64,000 nt of DNA from Spisula solida. Lineage: Eukaryota; Mollusca; Bivalvia; Venerida; Mactridae. The position numbers were made by a program, and so were the translations under genes. Below are positions 25,025 to 38,165 of the stretch, one piece after another (the stretch's first letter is position 1; the number at the start of each line of letters is the position of its first letter). The notes beneath the pieces are model-generated. The model had not been told where the DNA came from, searched no databases, and worked only from the letters and a program-made list of their open reading frames with translations. Where the stretch lies: the NCBI GenBank assembly GCA_947247005.1, contig OX365951.1, positions 69,501 through 133,500 of the forward strand, written 5' to 3'.

Positions 25025-25190
25025 ACTTTTGTTACAACAAGTCATTAAGAATTGCAGGCAATACAGAAGTCCTATTTCTTAAACCTAGCTTAGAAACTGT
25101 TTGCGTTATGTGAAGATCCAGATTTTTTGATGGGCAGACAGAGAAGACAGGCAGATGGAGGGCAAACCTGTAGTCCCCTTCAGTTGAAAA
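25025..25190 (+). mobile_element. Pearl-type element fragment, sister of 7870-8160
   Basis: Shares AAGAATTGCAGGCAATACAG, AAACCTAGCTTAGAAACTGT and GGAGGGCAAACCTGTAGTCC with the copy at about 7915-8135, in the same order. Its right end has been invaded by the hAT-like element that starts at 25204. Confidence 0.65.
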
Positions 25191-25203
25191 CTTTAGTAGC
25201 TAA

Positions 25204-25666
25204 TAGGACTGCGTGTCAGTTAAAATGATCGATACGATATTTGTATCGATACAAAATGATCGATATTCGATATGTCATTTGATATTTTGTTTTGACAATA
25301 AACAATTTAAAAACTGTAAATAGGCACTTTCAGATTTACAACATATATTTAACTTGCAGAACACGATCACGTGAGGCTTGAGATATGTGATAAACAACCT
25401 ATTTACACATGTTTAAATTGCATGAGTAAATTGCAAAGCAGATTCTTGTTTGAAAATTAGATTCACTCGGACCTAAGCTGTGTCGACGACCTGGCCATTT
25501 TGAGACGATACCAAAAGACTACCAAAAACTTAACTGAAAATGGGGATTTTGTTGTGTATTTATGTTGATCGATGTTTTGACCGATACGGACAGGGTCGAT
25601 ACGATGTATTGATCGAACACAAAATACCGGTATTCAATTTATATCGGAAACCGGTACGCAACCCTA
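25204..25666. mobile_element. hAT-like MITE with perfect 8-bp duplication GTAGCTAA
   Basis: GTAGCTAA at 25196-25203 and 25667-25674 flanks a 463 bp unit whose ends are TAGGACTGCGT and the inverse of TAGGGTTGCGT. GATCGAT/ATCGATAC-rich subterminal regions are present at both ends. No coding capacity. Confidence 0.88.
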
Positions 25667-25675
25667 GTAGCTAAT

Positions 25676-26053
25676 CAGGGGTGTGGAAATTCCAAAATTT
25701 TGCACTTGCCCATGGGCAAGTTGGACTGAAAAATACACTTGCCCTAAACTAAAACTTCTTGCCCAGGAAAACACGAAAAAAATCAAATAAAATTTCAGTT
25801 AAATCATTCAATTATTTATCATGTGAAGGATTAGACTCATCAATATTAGATTTAATTCAAAGTTTGTTAAGTAAATCAGTTTTGGTCAGTAATTTAGGTT
25901 TCATCATTGTTAAGGTAAAATAAGGAAATTATTTTATTTTCTCATGATTATTTTGCACTTGGCCAAGGGCAAGCTGGATGGAAAAATCTACTTGCCCACA
26001 CCTGGCAAAAAGCCCAAGTCGGGCAAGTCAGACATTGGAATTCCACACCCTTG
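25676..26053. mobile_element. MITE with CAGGGGTGTGGAATTCC termini
   Basis: The left end CAGGGGTGTGGAAATTCC and right end GGAATTCCACACCCTTG are inverse to each other, flanked by CTAAT on both sides. Subterminal TTGCCCATGGGCAAGTTGG and TTGGCCAAGGGCAAGCTGG also correspond. It abuts the preceding element's right target duplication. Confidence 0.8.
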
Positions 26054-27614
26054 CTAATATATATTTTACATTCAGGTTACATCAACACTTCAGTCCTAAA
26101 ATACACACCATTTACACAACATAAGCCACAATCGCGAATTTGGTCACGTCAGCAAAATTGCCATTCAGTATACGAGGGTCATTCATTTAATACCCGGACG
26201 ATGGTTATTGCTGGAAAACTGTTGTACTGATATTGATCATTTTATGTCTGATTTTGAATTTTTTTTTTAAATTGTTTATTGGGAATTTCTCATTCAAATT
26301 TGGAGAAATTATAGCCTATTAGCAATTGGGAAATGGTCTGTTTACCAGACCCTAATAAAGAAGGAAAAAAGTCACTGGATAACCATACATCGCTTAAAGT
26401 TTATTTACTTCCGCGTTTGATCAGCTTCGGTGGCCATTTTGAATAATAAATTTATCTCAGGTGCGTGCGAGAGCTGTTTTAAAAAAACCTGTTATTTGAT
26501 GAAACATGGTCGAAAACGTCTTAAAATTAAATCAAACCCTTTAATATGCCTATACATAAGAAACAAACGCGTTATTGTTGCTATAAATCATTTAACTCCT
26601 ATTTGCACAAATAAATATTTAAATTTACGCAGCCGACAATCTTGAAAAATGAAAACATTTATCACATGGTTCGTTTCGGAACCCTTTTGTTATTAGGCAG
26701 TGGCTAGCCGACTAGACAGCGAAATTAGTGGTCCGGCATTGGATGACTAGCAAACACTATGTACATTGGCTAGGTCTCCATCATTTTATTTCTATGCATT
26801 TAAGGCACTCGGAATTTAGTTATTTTCTTGTGATAAGTATCACAAATGTTTCTACCGAATAATAAACCACAAATTCGTAAATTGAATGAATGCGGAAATC
26901 GTTGTCGGGTTTTATAAAGCGCGACAAATAGCAATGTTGCAGCTGTGTATTAGAAATGGCATTAGAAATGGAGTTAGAAGTAGTAACGGAACATATAGTG
27001 TTTCAATTACAGTATTATGAGGATGGGGAAAGTATATTACTTCATGCTGAAACAATGAAATTGCCGTGTTAGGTAATTGACAGTTTGGAATGTCACTGGT
27101 TTAAAATAGCGTGAAAACAATGTTGCCATTTATGAATCGTATCATGGTAGGCCCTATTTAAAATTTAAAAAAAATTACAATTGTAAATTGTATTGTTTTG
27201 TATATATGTGCCATTAAAACTGCGAATGAAAAATAATTAATTGCCATATTAACTTTGTTTGTGTTACCTCGGCAAATTAACGTGCTTACTTTGTTTTCCA
27301 ATACGGCGGACAATATACGAAGATGTATACACGGCCGGTCACAAAATGGATGCAGATAAATGCTCTAACATGTCTTGCCGAATTCGTAGTTTATTACAAG
27401 GTAGAAACATACGTGATACTTATACAAGAAAATAACTGAAATTCTGGATAACTAATGCATAGAAATAGAATGACAGCTACATAGCCAATGTACGTACTGG
27501 TTGGCGAGCAGTATCCGACAATTTTTGCATGTTTTCTCCCTTTTCTAGGATACGATGTGGTTTTGAAGAAAATAATTTACCTTTTAATAATCCTGAGCTC
27601 ATTAGTCCGAAATA

Positions 27615-28029
27615 CACTGCCCACCAAAAGTAAGTATACAAATGTTAATTGCCCACTTACTTGCCTGTAACTATACTATTTGCAGAACAGTAAAGCAACA
27701 ATATATTTGAAGAAACTGAATATTTTGTTTATTAAATGGAAAGGCCATACATTAATTAATACCCTAGGTGCAAAATCTAAAGTTTCTTTGTCCCCCTAGA
27801 ATGGTAACTTTGTCACAAAAGGATGGAAAAATTAAGCCTTTTTGACCACATGGTTATTTTAATTCCAAACATCTTTATTTTTATTTCTATCTCTATTTTG
27901 ACTCATTTAGTAACTGTAGTTTCAGAAACTAGTCTAATTATGACTGTCTGATAAACAGATATTGAATAATTTAACCAAGTTTAATTTTGCAACAATTATT
28001 AACTGTATACTTATTTTTGGTGGGCACTG
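27615..28029. mobile_element. Tc1/mariner-like MITE
   Basis: Ends CACTGCCCACCAAAAGTAAG and the inverse of CAGTGCCCACCAAAAATAAG, continuing through GTATAC and GTTAAT, flanked by TA. 415 bp, no transposase. Confidence 0.88.
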
Positions 28030-28466
28030 TATTTGTCACTTTTTTGGTACTTTTAACGTAACACAATGAACTGTAATTGGGGCCACAAATGGGTCACTAT
28101 TTTAGGCCGTTAATTGAATGAAGAGTAGCAGTAGCCGACATTTCGCATTTATTTACTAATCCATCTTTATTTTCCCTGTATTGAGCCTCTTAATTAAGGG
28201 GAATTAACTCCTATTGACTGTAAATATTGTTTTAGAGTTGTCTATCGTAGTTTAGAGTACATGCAGACGACGAATGAAGTCGTATAGTCATATCGTTTTC
28301 CAATTAGTAAAAAACTATGAAGTCAATTAGTTAGACGTCAATAACGACATATTTTGTCAATATTATTTTTTGCCGACTTTCATTTTGGGTTGCCAATTCC
28401 GTTGATGCCTGTTGAGAGCTAAAATAGCTTTATCGACAACTCGGGCAATCCCAAGGCTATAAATAG

Positions 28467-28600
28467 ATAGAGGATATTTGTTGATTTTTGGTGTAAGATC
28501 AAATTTATTTCACAGAGTGATCACAGAAAATCAATATTTTCACGAGTGGCCTCACTTTCGATTTTCGGCAATCCCATGACGTCATTTTTCCCGCGGATTA
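28467..28600. mobile_element. Fold-back family A, partial copy 2
   Basis: GAGGATATTTGTTGATTTTT and GTGTAAGATCAAATTTATTT followed by GTGATCACAGAAAATCAATA match the left arm of the palindrome at 16681. The right arm is missing. Confidence 0.7.
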
Positions 28601-29649
28601 GTTTCGAGACGAATAGCAAATGTCGATCATGTCAAAAGTAGAGTGTTAATAATATTCGGCATCCATTTTTTTATCGTTTGTGGCTGCGTGTTCAAAAAAA
28701 GTTATTTTTTCTTAGATCCAATTTAACTCTGTTCAAAAGTAGCTTAATTTGATAGGAAATCTTAACAAAAGGGAAAATTTCTACAACCGACTTCGCCGCA
28801 CCGCCATTTTTGGCAAGTCACGTGACTGGCATGTGACCAGATCGATCAATTTGTCAGAATTTCCACTTTCTGGTAGAGTGTATGCGTTATGTTACTTATT
28901 ACGTTAATTAACGCAAGTTATTTGTAATTGAAATTTAATTGGCTATTAGTGATGGCTTGTAGTTGATTGTAAAATCAATGAATTGAAAAAATATCATTGC
29001 TTATTTATTTCATGTTATTCAAACATTCAATTCCCGTACCGCTCTGACATTGGCAATTGCATAAGGTCAGACAGGCAGATGATTTCACCTCACCCACTGC
29101 ATGGGATTTTCGTCCAGCAAAGGCATATACAGAATAATAATTATCTATAAACTCAGATGCCAAAATAAATCAGCCTAATCCTTTATTGACTTGTTGATTC
29201 ATTTAATTATGCAGCAAAGCTGGTGCTTTTAAGCATGCACACGCTTAATACGCATTGTACATGTTACTAAACAGTGATTATAATCTCTAAACCCAGCAGC
29301 CAATGAAAGGCGTCGTTTTAGGTACCCGTCAACAATAATGGCCGCCCCCACGTAGGTTACGGATAAAATGAGTTTTGAGTAAATTTAAGTATTAGAAACT
29401 GACAAAAAGTAGCCTATAAAAGAATAAATATCCCGAAGAAATAAGTTAACAATTAAATTCACTTGCAGAAACATTTGTTTAAAGGAAATGTGCCTCAGAT
29501 CTCTTAAGGGCGTCGAAACTGGTCACTCGGGGATAGCTACGCGACATGCCAGAGGGCATAACAGCCAATAAAAAAACTTGCAGGCAGTTTATCTGTCTAA
29601 CTAACATTGAAAAGGTAAAATCACATTTATGACAGTTCCCAGCTATTGC

Positions 29650-31900
29650 CGCCCTTCACCGGTTTGGGGGTTGTGGTTTGAATTGACCGGACCGAATTGA
29701 CTGGTGCATATCGTGGTGGTATGGGTTGTGGCGCGGTATCAGAAATGGCGCACCTGAGATTAGTGGTCTTTTCTTGAGTTTAAGACCCAAAATGACATAC
29801 ATTTCCAGTATATTTTTGGAAGGATGTATGGTTTTGGTCTGTAATGCAAATAAACAGTGTTCAAAGTAAAATTTGGTGCTTTTAGAACTCGAAAGGTATG
29901 CTGTACCCATATTTGTTGTTATTTTCTTATGTCACTTTATTCCTCAAATATCGTAATCCCACAAATTTGTAAAATGAAATTTTAACTTCAAATTTTTTTT
30001 GTAAAGAGCACTGGCATCCATGTTAACATCATGTAACATGATTAAAATGTCCTACACACTGTCAAACACAGGAAATGGTGTCCAGAAGGATGTAACTTTC
30101 TTATTAAGAAAAACTGAAAAAACTAGTCAAAATCTGAAATAATATGTTTTGAAAATTTTGTTAATATTAACTGTCATTGATATTTTCGGCATTCCCAAGT
30201 CAAGTTGGTGACAGATCAGACTATGCAGATGCCATGAATGATTCTTACATGACAGTAATAGATGATTTAACACTTGTTTGGACATCTTCAAGTTGTCTTG
30301 GTGACTCTAAAAGTATAATGGCAATTAGTAACCAGTGCAATTCTGTCTCGATACTAATTATTGATTTATTATCTAAGAAGAAGTATACAAAGTAAGCTTA
30401 CTATTATATAAAAATGGACTATATAGCCATAAAATAAAATTGGAAACAACTACAGCATGAATCCTTTATGTTTTTACCACTAGGGACCTACAGGATAGGT
30501 GCGCCATTTCATATCACGCGGACCTGACATAATAAGCTGAGCATGTCTTTCATTGTAATGGTTATACAACATGCATTGATGGAATTGACTATTGATATTT
30601 AGTGTCAACATGGTCCCATTGAATTGCCCTATCATTGCTCACTCATTTTTATTATGAACGTTTTATATTTATAACAAAATAACAACGTAAACTGTTAAGT
30701 GTGCCATTTCCAATACCACGGGGATATATGCCATAATATGGATGGATAGAAAAATGTAATTTTTATTGACCATCAGTAAATTTATTCCAGACTCCGGACC
30801 TCTAGTCACAGACCTCTTGGTAAACAGAGGTCAACTCTTATTTTGACGGGGGAGTGTTTGCTCCAACTAAGGTATCGTGCATTGACCAGTTTCAGTGACC
30901 CTAAGGTCTAATCCCTTCATACTGGTTTAATATATTGAAAATAAATTCATGCTTAGTCCTAACTTTAACTTTACGTCATTATGCTTTGATCTATACCAAA
31001 ATTCCTTCAGAGAATTTTAGATAAACACAGGAAGCTGCCATTTAATGGCATCGATTGAATTATGTTACTGGAAATGAATGGGACCTGTTTCAGTGACCTT
31101 TGACATTATCCAAAAATACAGTCTGTAAATAAAAATTCCAAACAAAATTTAATATGCAACTGAAGTTGAAACTATTACCTATCAAATAAATGAATTTATA
31201 ATATTTCTTCATCTTTCTTGGCTATGCCTGAAGAAGTAGATAAAGGTGGGCAGTATAAAACATGGCACCACACCAGATTTTAGTGCAAAATTAGGAGAAA
31301 AAGTGGTCCCTCCTATAACTTTTTTATTTCTGGTTGCACGTTAATGATTTTGATACCATATTAAAGCTAACATTATGAAGCTTTAGGAAATGTAAATGCT
31401 AAGGTTATATTTTAATGGCGCCATGTTTTTTTTTCTCGCCAAAAGACGCCAATAGTTCTTGGATGACTATAAAGAATATCAAGCAACACTGTAAGAAGGG
31501 TACTAACTTTTGGGGCACCTTGTACATGAAAAAATGGGCAGGACTTGTTTAGATCACATGACTTTGCTCAACAGAGGACAAAAAATGACTGACCCCGGGG
31601 AAAATATAAATTTTTGCATTTGGGATCATTTTAGGGCACTTACAAGGATAGGTATAAAAAGTAATAAGAAAAAGTTCAAAAATACCATAGGATAATAAAA
31701 ACCAGGGGCAATTATTTTTTAGAATCCTTTTTTTTAGTTTTTGCTAACCGCATGGACAGCTGTTTGTTTACAGTTGAGTTTGCATAAATTTTTGACATCA
31801 TAGAACTCTTCAAAACAGAGTAGGGCACAAGGAAAAACAGGTCACCGAAACAGGTCAGTCACTGAAACAGGGCAATTGACGATACGTGCTGACTGCATCT
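29650..31900. repeat. Unclassified repeat-like region
   Basis: GTGCGCCATTTC followed by an ATACCGCG-like phrase occurs inverted near 29735, direct near 30500 and in variant form near 30695. GACCAGTTTCAGTGACC-type phrases recur near 30885 and 31083 and, inverted, near 31840. This suggests a composite of mobile-element fragments. No family can be named, and the frames within it (29656-29910, 30177-30395) resemble no known protein. Confidence 0.35.
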
Positions 31901-32329
31901 AGGCTAGAGATTATATCTGATTATTCTATCCCTGTTTCCCTAAAAAATGAAGCAATCAGTTAATTCATTATAAGTCAACTAGAAATAAGACTGGCATATC
32001 ACTTCTGGCCTACCTGTACAAATGTTCGCCTCCAACCATCCATCATACTTGTCATCACGTGTATCAGTTATAAATCCACCTTTGAATGATTTGAAATAAA
32101 CAATAAAGTTTCACACTGTTGACATCAGCGCCATTCTCGTGCAGACTCGGGAGATTTGGTTAGATAATCTGATGAGTACATTGCTGGAACATATTCCTCC
32201 ATTCTTGACCGAACTATTATTAAGGATAAATAGGCCTACCGAACTATCCCGCTAAATTACTAAATTACGACATTTCGATTCGTTTTAACATCAACATATA
32301 ACTCTCTGCCACTCAATTCTGATTATAAA

Positions 32330-32640
32330 TGGGAGACGATAAAACGATTCACATATACATTAACTATAATTCACGCTTCTATACGCTAATTCACGCTTCT
32401 ACACGCTATTTCACGCTTCTACACGCAAATTCACGCTTCTACACGCAAATTCACGCTTCTACACGCAAATTCACGCTTTCACGGATACACATTCCAGTGT
32501 ATCGAAAATGCGCCAATTTGATTGGTCAAAACGCTTTCACGGTTCACGTTTACCGGTTCTCGCTTCACGCTTAAAAAGCGTTAAGCGTTAGTGAATTTAC
32601 ACGATAACGCGGAACCTTCACGCTGACGGTACTGTATCAT
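32330..32640 (-). repeat. GCGTGAA-rich repeat element, copy 2, with 20-bp tandem array
   Basis: TCACGCTTCTACACGCAAAT-type units recur with an exact 20-bp period at 32371, 32391, 32411, 32431, 32451 and 32471. The right edge, CTTCACGCTGACGGTACTGT (32617-32636), is the inverse of the left edge of the element at 5446. The two are one family in opposite orientations 27 kb apart. Confidence 0.85.
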
Positions 32641-34475
32641 ATACATTTATGTACAACAGTATAATATAGATAACATGGCAACAATACAATGATACGATTG
32701 AGATATATACATCTGTAAATGACAAACATGTATAATAATCACAGAAGAACTTTAACATTTTCAGTTATTCCGACATGTAACATTTTCATTACGACTATTT
32801 CGTAATACAAGGTAACGAATACATGTAATGACGAAAGCATAAATAATACAATTTACAAGCTTGGTATACCACTCGATATCCAGCCTTGTCCGATAATATT
32901 TAAAACAAATTCTATGATCAGCGTATAGTTAATATTTGTATTATTATATAAATATGTTACTGGTACATTGTATGTTTTATTGCTAAGTGATACAAAGGCA
33001 ATACACAATAGCTCTATGAACACTTACCTCTCCGAGTTAAATTATCTTTTTCAGCTGAAAAATAAAAAGTACATCATCAGTATAGCAATCGGTGTTTTGC
33101 CGTGGTGGAACGATGGCGGTGATCGATCAAATACTAACACATTACTCATTGTGCCGTCAAATGAACTAATTGGATACAGGACGGGAAAATTATATTAATT
33201 TGAATGCATTTGTGTGTAACATTAAATACATTTACGTCACTCATACGGGCAAAGTAACACATCCCTTATTATGCATGCACAGTACAATACAACACGGAGT
33301 CTAACAACACATGTTTAAAGGCTCAAATCGTCACATGTTTTGCAAATAAGTATGGTCACAGTTTATGATTTCTGGGTTTATGACGTCACATAAAATACTG
33401 AATAGCTGCGAATTATTATCCGATAATACCTTTAACCTGTTCGTTTGGTTTACCTAGCTAAGCAAAAAAATATTATCTGAGGAGAACGGAACAGGTGGAC
33501 AGTCGAACGCATCCTGTAACCACTGTATGCCGGGATTTGGTTTTGCAAAACTATACTAGGGAAATATGTGCAGCTCAATATTTAAGTCAAAATATTTAAG
33601 TTTATCCTGAAGATGCTTTGTAAATTTGCTGTATTATAAACGGGAACATTAAATGCTATGTATAATAATGTTGAGCAGGTGTAACTACACGATGTTTACA
33701 CATATACACATACGCATATAATTTCATTCGAAAACTTTCTCCGACACTATATTTGCAACTTCTTCGAACACTTTCTCTTAATTATATATTTAGTATGATG
33801 ATGTAGAGTACACAGTTTGTTAGAGGTGTAAGCAATCAAACGAAGACCAGTGCTTTGTCGCGTTACAACGAAAACCGCGCAATATATATATATAGTGGTA
33901 ATGACACATTATCGCAACCATTGGATATCTCTTAGTGTACCGATTGTTAAATAGTAAACCAGTTGGAAGAACGTCAACAGAAACAAATCAAAATGTTATC
34001 ATTGCTTGATTACCACAGCCTATAAGAAATTAGTTTCAGTGAGAAGTAAAGGGTTTTTCTCACAGGAATATTTCCAGTTTATGGCCAGTATGTTAAGTTG
34101 TTGACTGACGCGGTCTCTCAACAATCAATATTTATTTAGTAATTTTGTATAACCAGTGTCCTTGGTTATCGAGTAGTTTAAAATAACAGCTATTCGGCAA
34201 GTAACTTAATTTATATAGCTTACCTCTAGACTCTGCAATGGTTCAGACCAACATTTTTCTCAGAGGGGGAACCAAGCCTAGTGTTATTCTCCGAGGGGTG
34301 ACGTAGACATACTTTTAGCCTAAACAACCTTGACTATTGTAAAAAGATTACGATATTAACTAAATGTTTGCCATTTTTCAAAATACCAGGGTGTCCGAAC
34401 GTCCAGTTACTATACAGGAGTAACGCATAGCCGCCACGCACACACCGTTTCAATCAGTATATAAAACAGACTTAC

Positions 34476-34778
34476 CCCTTAATAAAACATGTACTTTTAA
34501 ACTTTTCCAAGTAAGATCTGAACTATGGCACACATAATCGCCTTTGTCTTCAATCGTACTGTGTTCTATTATAAGTTCACTAATATAATATTTTCCTTCA
34601 AATGACTCTCGTTTCAATATTTCAACTCTACCCTGCCATTCTGGACCAGAAGGAAAGATAGGTTTGCCATCATAAAACCAGTCTATAGCGTCCGGTGCTC
34701 GACCAGAACCGGTGGCGTTACACAGTAGGTGAATTTTTTCTCCTTGTCTGACATATTGTGTTCCGGACATTTTCAGCG
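34476..34778 (-). CDS. Ig-superfamily (Dpr/zig-8-like) gene, exon with complete Ig domain 2
   Basis: Seen: acceptor CTGTCTATTTCAG before 34778, donor AAGGG|GTAAGT at 34476. The 303 bp exon is symmetric, phase 1 to phase 1. Joined to the previous exon it reads NVK-A-LKMSGTQYVRQGEKIHLLC. It carries both Ig cysteines (residues 135 and 199), the tryptophan in AIDWFYDG (149), an N-glycosylation sequon NAT (136) and the F-strand motif IEDKGDYVC. It ends KSLKVHVLLR. Known: a single phase 1-1 exon is the usual unit for an Ig domain. The pattern YVxxGxxIxLxC ... Dx-G-x-Y-x-C ... VxVHVL is typical of the second domain of Dpr/zig-8 proteins, whereas lachesin and IgLON have a third Ig domain. Inference: no third domain was seen before the tail exon, which favours the two-domain group. 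An undetected symmetric exon in the following 31 kb intron remains possible. Confidence 0.9.
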
Positions 34779-37004
34779 CTGAAATAGACAGATCAGAGAA
34801 TTCAATTCAGTAGGAAAAAGATTTCCTTGAAACAACAACGTGTTTCGGTTAAAAAACTTAATCATATTCCATAATCCTGTCAAGATTTGCCCCCCGTGAT
34901 GCAAACATGATGTTCCACTTTAAGGAAATGAACGGACGGTTGGATTCTCCTTGATAGTTATAATTGATTTGAGACTTCAGGGACAATGGAACGTCTGTTA
35001 ACTATTTTTACAAATCTAAAAATTCTAGCGATAGTAAAAATAGTTGGTTCTTAAAGACCTCGCACGTTAAGCAAAGTAATTAAGTGAGTATTATTAATTG
35101 TTTTCAATGTTTAAGCCTAAACCATCATCTACTATTTTATATGAACTTATTCTTTCAGAATGCACAATGGAGACGACACAAGATGGCGTTCTAGAATGAC
35201 AGTAAGTACCCGCGTATAATGCTTGATACGATATTGCTTATAAGTCGGTATGTGATAAATATACAATAAGTCTATTGTTCATGTGCGTCTTTTACTTCGA
35301 ACTTAAGGTGGCACATTAGTAGTTTCATTGGTGTTTCAAATAGCCTACTTCATGGAATTTTGTTTTTTTGGACAACTGAAACTGGTAATTGTGGTGGTTT
35401 GGTTTCGTATTTATTTTCGGTTTTGTGTTGGGCGTTGTTGTCTTTAATGTTTCTGTGTTTTCTTTTGCGCTCGGCTGTTTCTATTGAGTTCTGCCTTTCC
35501 TTTCAACGATTTTACAATATCTTTATGTTAGCTTTGTCAAATAAATTTAATTGGCTTATACCCCACATCTGTTTGATTCTTTGGACTGAACCATTCACAC
35601 ATGGAAACCATCTGACTATGAAACACACATTTGTAGAATAAAAACGAATATGTTAGTTTGTAGTACAACTGTATCTACGTCCCGAGATTACACAATGTTT
35701 GTAGGATTGGTATGCCTAAAAAGTCGTTAATCAAACATGATATAAAAAAATGAATCTGACATCGTGGAAAATTGCCTTCTAGATGCGTTTGTCACTTCTT
35801 CATCCAAGATAACGTTCTCACTGATCCAGTCAATAAACGTTAATATAGAGAGGTCAGTGTCGGAGCAAATATTAGAACTTAAAAAACTTATTCCCTTCTC
35901 TGATGTACCGTGATATTATTCTGTTTACATCTAATGGAGTGTATTTCTTTCTATCTACATGTAAATCAGGCGATATGAAGACATTCACAAATATATTCTT
36001 ATACTCAACAAATCGATTCCCCCATCGCAAACAACATTATGCCCCTCTGGAATACGTAAATGAATAATTTTTAAATTACGTTGGTACATTATCATTTATT
36101 TTATGATGGTGTTTACGTCTGACAACAAAGAAAGCCGATCTCTCATTGGTACCGTTGCGGAGTTTATGTATACATAAAATGATTAATTACATCAACTTGA
36201 TTGATAATTTATTTTTTTGTAAGGATGGTACATTGTTATGTATATTTTGAAATAAAATTAGTTGGTATCACGTAATTACTTACAGGTTTACAAGTTTTTA
36301 CGACAATGATCTCCCGAAAAAGCCAATGCGCGCAATAACACAACATCAACGGATAGGAAGATGTGTGATAAAACAGGAGAATGGTTATGGTCCCTGACAG
36401 AAATAATCAAATGAACAAAATTGACTGATATTTATGTTATAAACTATTTACTTAAGTACGGTACCGAAATGAAGAAGTTGTGGAGAGTAACCTGCAGCAG
36501 TGCAACTTTGTACCGGTTATTAATTAATTCTGGGATCACTGACTAGGTCAACTTATTGTTTGTGCAACTCGAACACTGCAACATTACTGCGAAAAACAAT
36601 TCAATGTAAGCAATAACCTGACAAACACAATAATTGAACATGTGTCTCTTTTAATTGACACACGGGCGCTCTGTCAACCGAATGTGTTCAAAGAGTTTGA
36701 TCCCTCGACAACCAAGTAAGTGAGGTTTTACCATTTAGAAATAAAATAAATCGACAATGTACATGCAGCGTATTCATGTAAAATAATAAAACATCTTAAG
36801 ATTATGTTGGTTTTAAGTTTGATGCCTTTTGATCTAATGGATCGATCGGTAGAGTCATACATTCGTGTACTTCAAATATCGAATAATATTGCCCTTCATC
36901 GTGTAGAACGGGTCCATAAATGATGTAGTTGTAATTATTTGATCCATAACATCCAAAACATCGATGAACAAATTATAAATCCGAATAATCTTGATTTTAT
37001 AGTT

Positions 37005-37340
37005 GTCTTTTCTGTGATCACGAGTGCAATAAAATTGATCTTACACCAAAAACACCAAACCCTACACCAAATTTTCTGTTTATTATATGCCTCAATTCCC
37101 CTTAAATATGTGCCGAAATTGGAAAAAATCACGTCGAAATTGGAACGTCACGACGTGAGAATTATGACGTCATGATAACGTTACGCATATTTTAAAGTCC
37201 GGCGCCGTTGACGTCACGTTTCTTTTTCTGCATGATACTGGAACCAGCATTTAAAACAGTGAAAATATCAAAGAGATAATTTCACTGTTATTTTAACTGA
37301 AAAATCTCCATAATCCATTGAAAGCAAATAATAATAACAT
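37005..37340. mobile_element. Fold-back family A, partial copy 3
   Basis: TTTTCTGTTTATTATATGCC, GAACGTCACGACGTGAGAAT, TATGACGTCATGA and GATACTGGAACCAGCAT match 16820-17000 and beyond. It retains only the right part of the palindrome (TTGATCTTACACCAAAAACA). Confidence 0.75.
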
Positions 37341-38089
37341 TTATCTTTTTAATAAGGTAATTGTTCAACTTTTTAGGATTTCTGACAGCTAAAACTAGGT
37401 ATTTCAACCGTTTCATTGTTGGAACTTGGTCCTTCAGGTTTGACATTCAGTTTTTTGATTGCTGAAACTAGTTAATTCGGCTTTTCGACAACTAGGCCTT
37501 TGGCGGATCTTTTACTTGTTCAGTGGGACATGTAAGCCTTGTATGTTTTCTTTGTTCGGCTTGTTACGTTGCATTCTGCCTTCCATGTGTGATTTATTTT
37601 TATCTTTTTTCACATTGATTGTATTCCAGAAAGCTTTTCTACGTATTTAAGTAGCTACCAGTCGTTCATAATATTTACTTAGAACTATGAAATACATGTA
37701 AACGGTCAATGATATACATAAATGTACATACATTCTGCCTAACATGTTTGACATTTTGACATTTAATGTACTTAATCATAACACGTGGTATATTTAAGAA
37801 GTGAATTTGACACTTTCCCGACAGCAGCGGCTGAAAATATTTGTTTTTATAGATTAACTAGTTGGATCAAACTCCGTACTATATTCTCTAGAGACGTCTA
37901 TTGGGGGCGATTGTATTCGTCTTAACGCTAACCAATTTTTATATCTCTATTTATCACTATTGTAAGGTTACACATGTACTTGTATCGATTGCTATATGAT
38001 ACAGTTGTTGAGAAAACGGAAGGTACGCGACTGCAATCTATGTTTCTAGTTAAGTTCGGTTTAAAAGTCGTATATATTCCTCACCCAAT

Positions 38090-38165
38090 GGGAATCGAAC
38101 CAACCAAATATCAACTTTTAAATATCTAATTGATAACTGCATGCACCGTCCCATGCATTTATAAA
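38090..38165 (-). mobile_element. tRNA-like SINE fragment
   Basis: The minus strand carries GGTTGGTTCGATTCCCATTG (B-box) with GGACGGTGCATGCAGTTATC upstream at tRNA-like spacing. Arms are degenerate. Confidence 0.45.

Larger units (their letters stand above)
3278..34475 (-). other. 31.2 kb intron between Ig2 exon and terminal exon
   Basis: Bounded by GTAAGT at 34475 and ...TTTCAG at 3278 on the minus strand. It holds most of the transposon load of the window, listed separately. Stretches without a recognisable feature are 5720-6080, 9990-10610, 11165-12240, 15905-16670, 17390-18245, 19330-21255, 22870-23420, 24400-25020, 26175-27610, 28600-29650 and 32640-34440. In these I see only AT-rich sequence and no supported gene. 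A further symmetric phase 1-1 exon (stalk or extra Ig domain) cannot be excluded but was not found. Confidence 0.6.

Noticed and set aside
29656..30395. Two frames (84 codons minus, 72 codons plus)
   Set aside because: They sit in a repeat-like region, have no recognisable domains, and lack splice or start context.
35360..35641. Hydrophobic 93-codon plus-strand frame resembling a membrane protein
   Set aside because: T-rich low-complexity sequence gives Phe/Leu/Val by composition; no start context, splice pattern or family resemblance.
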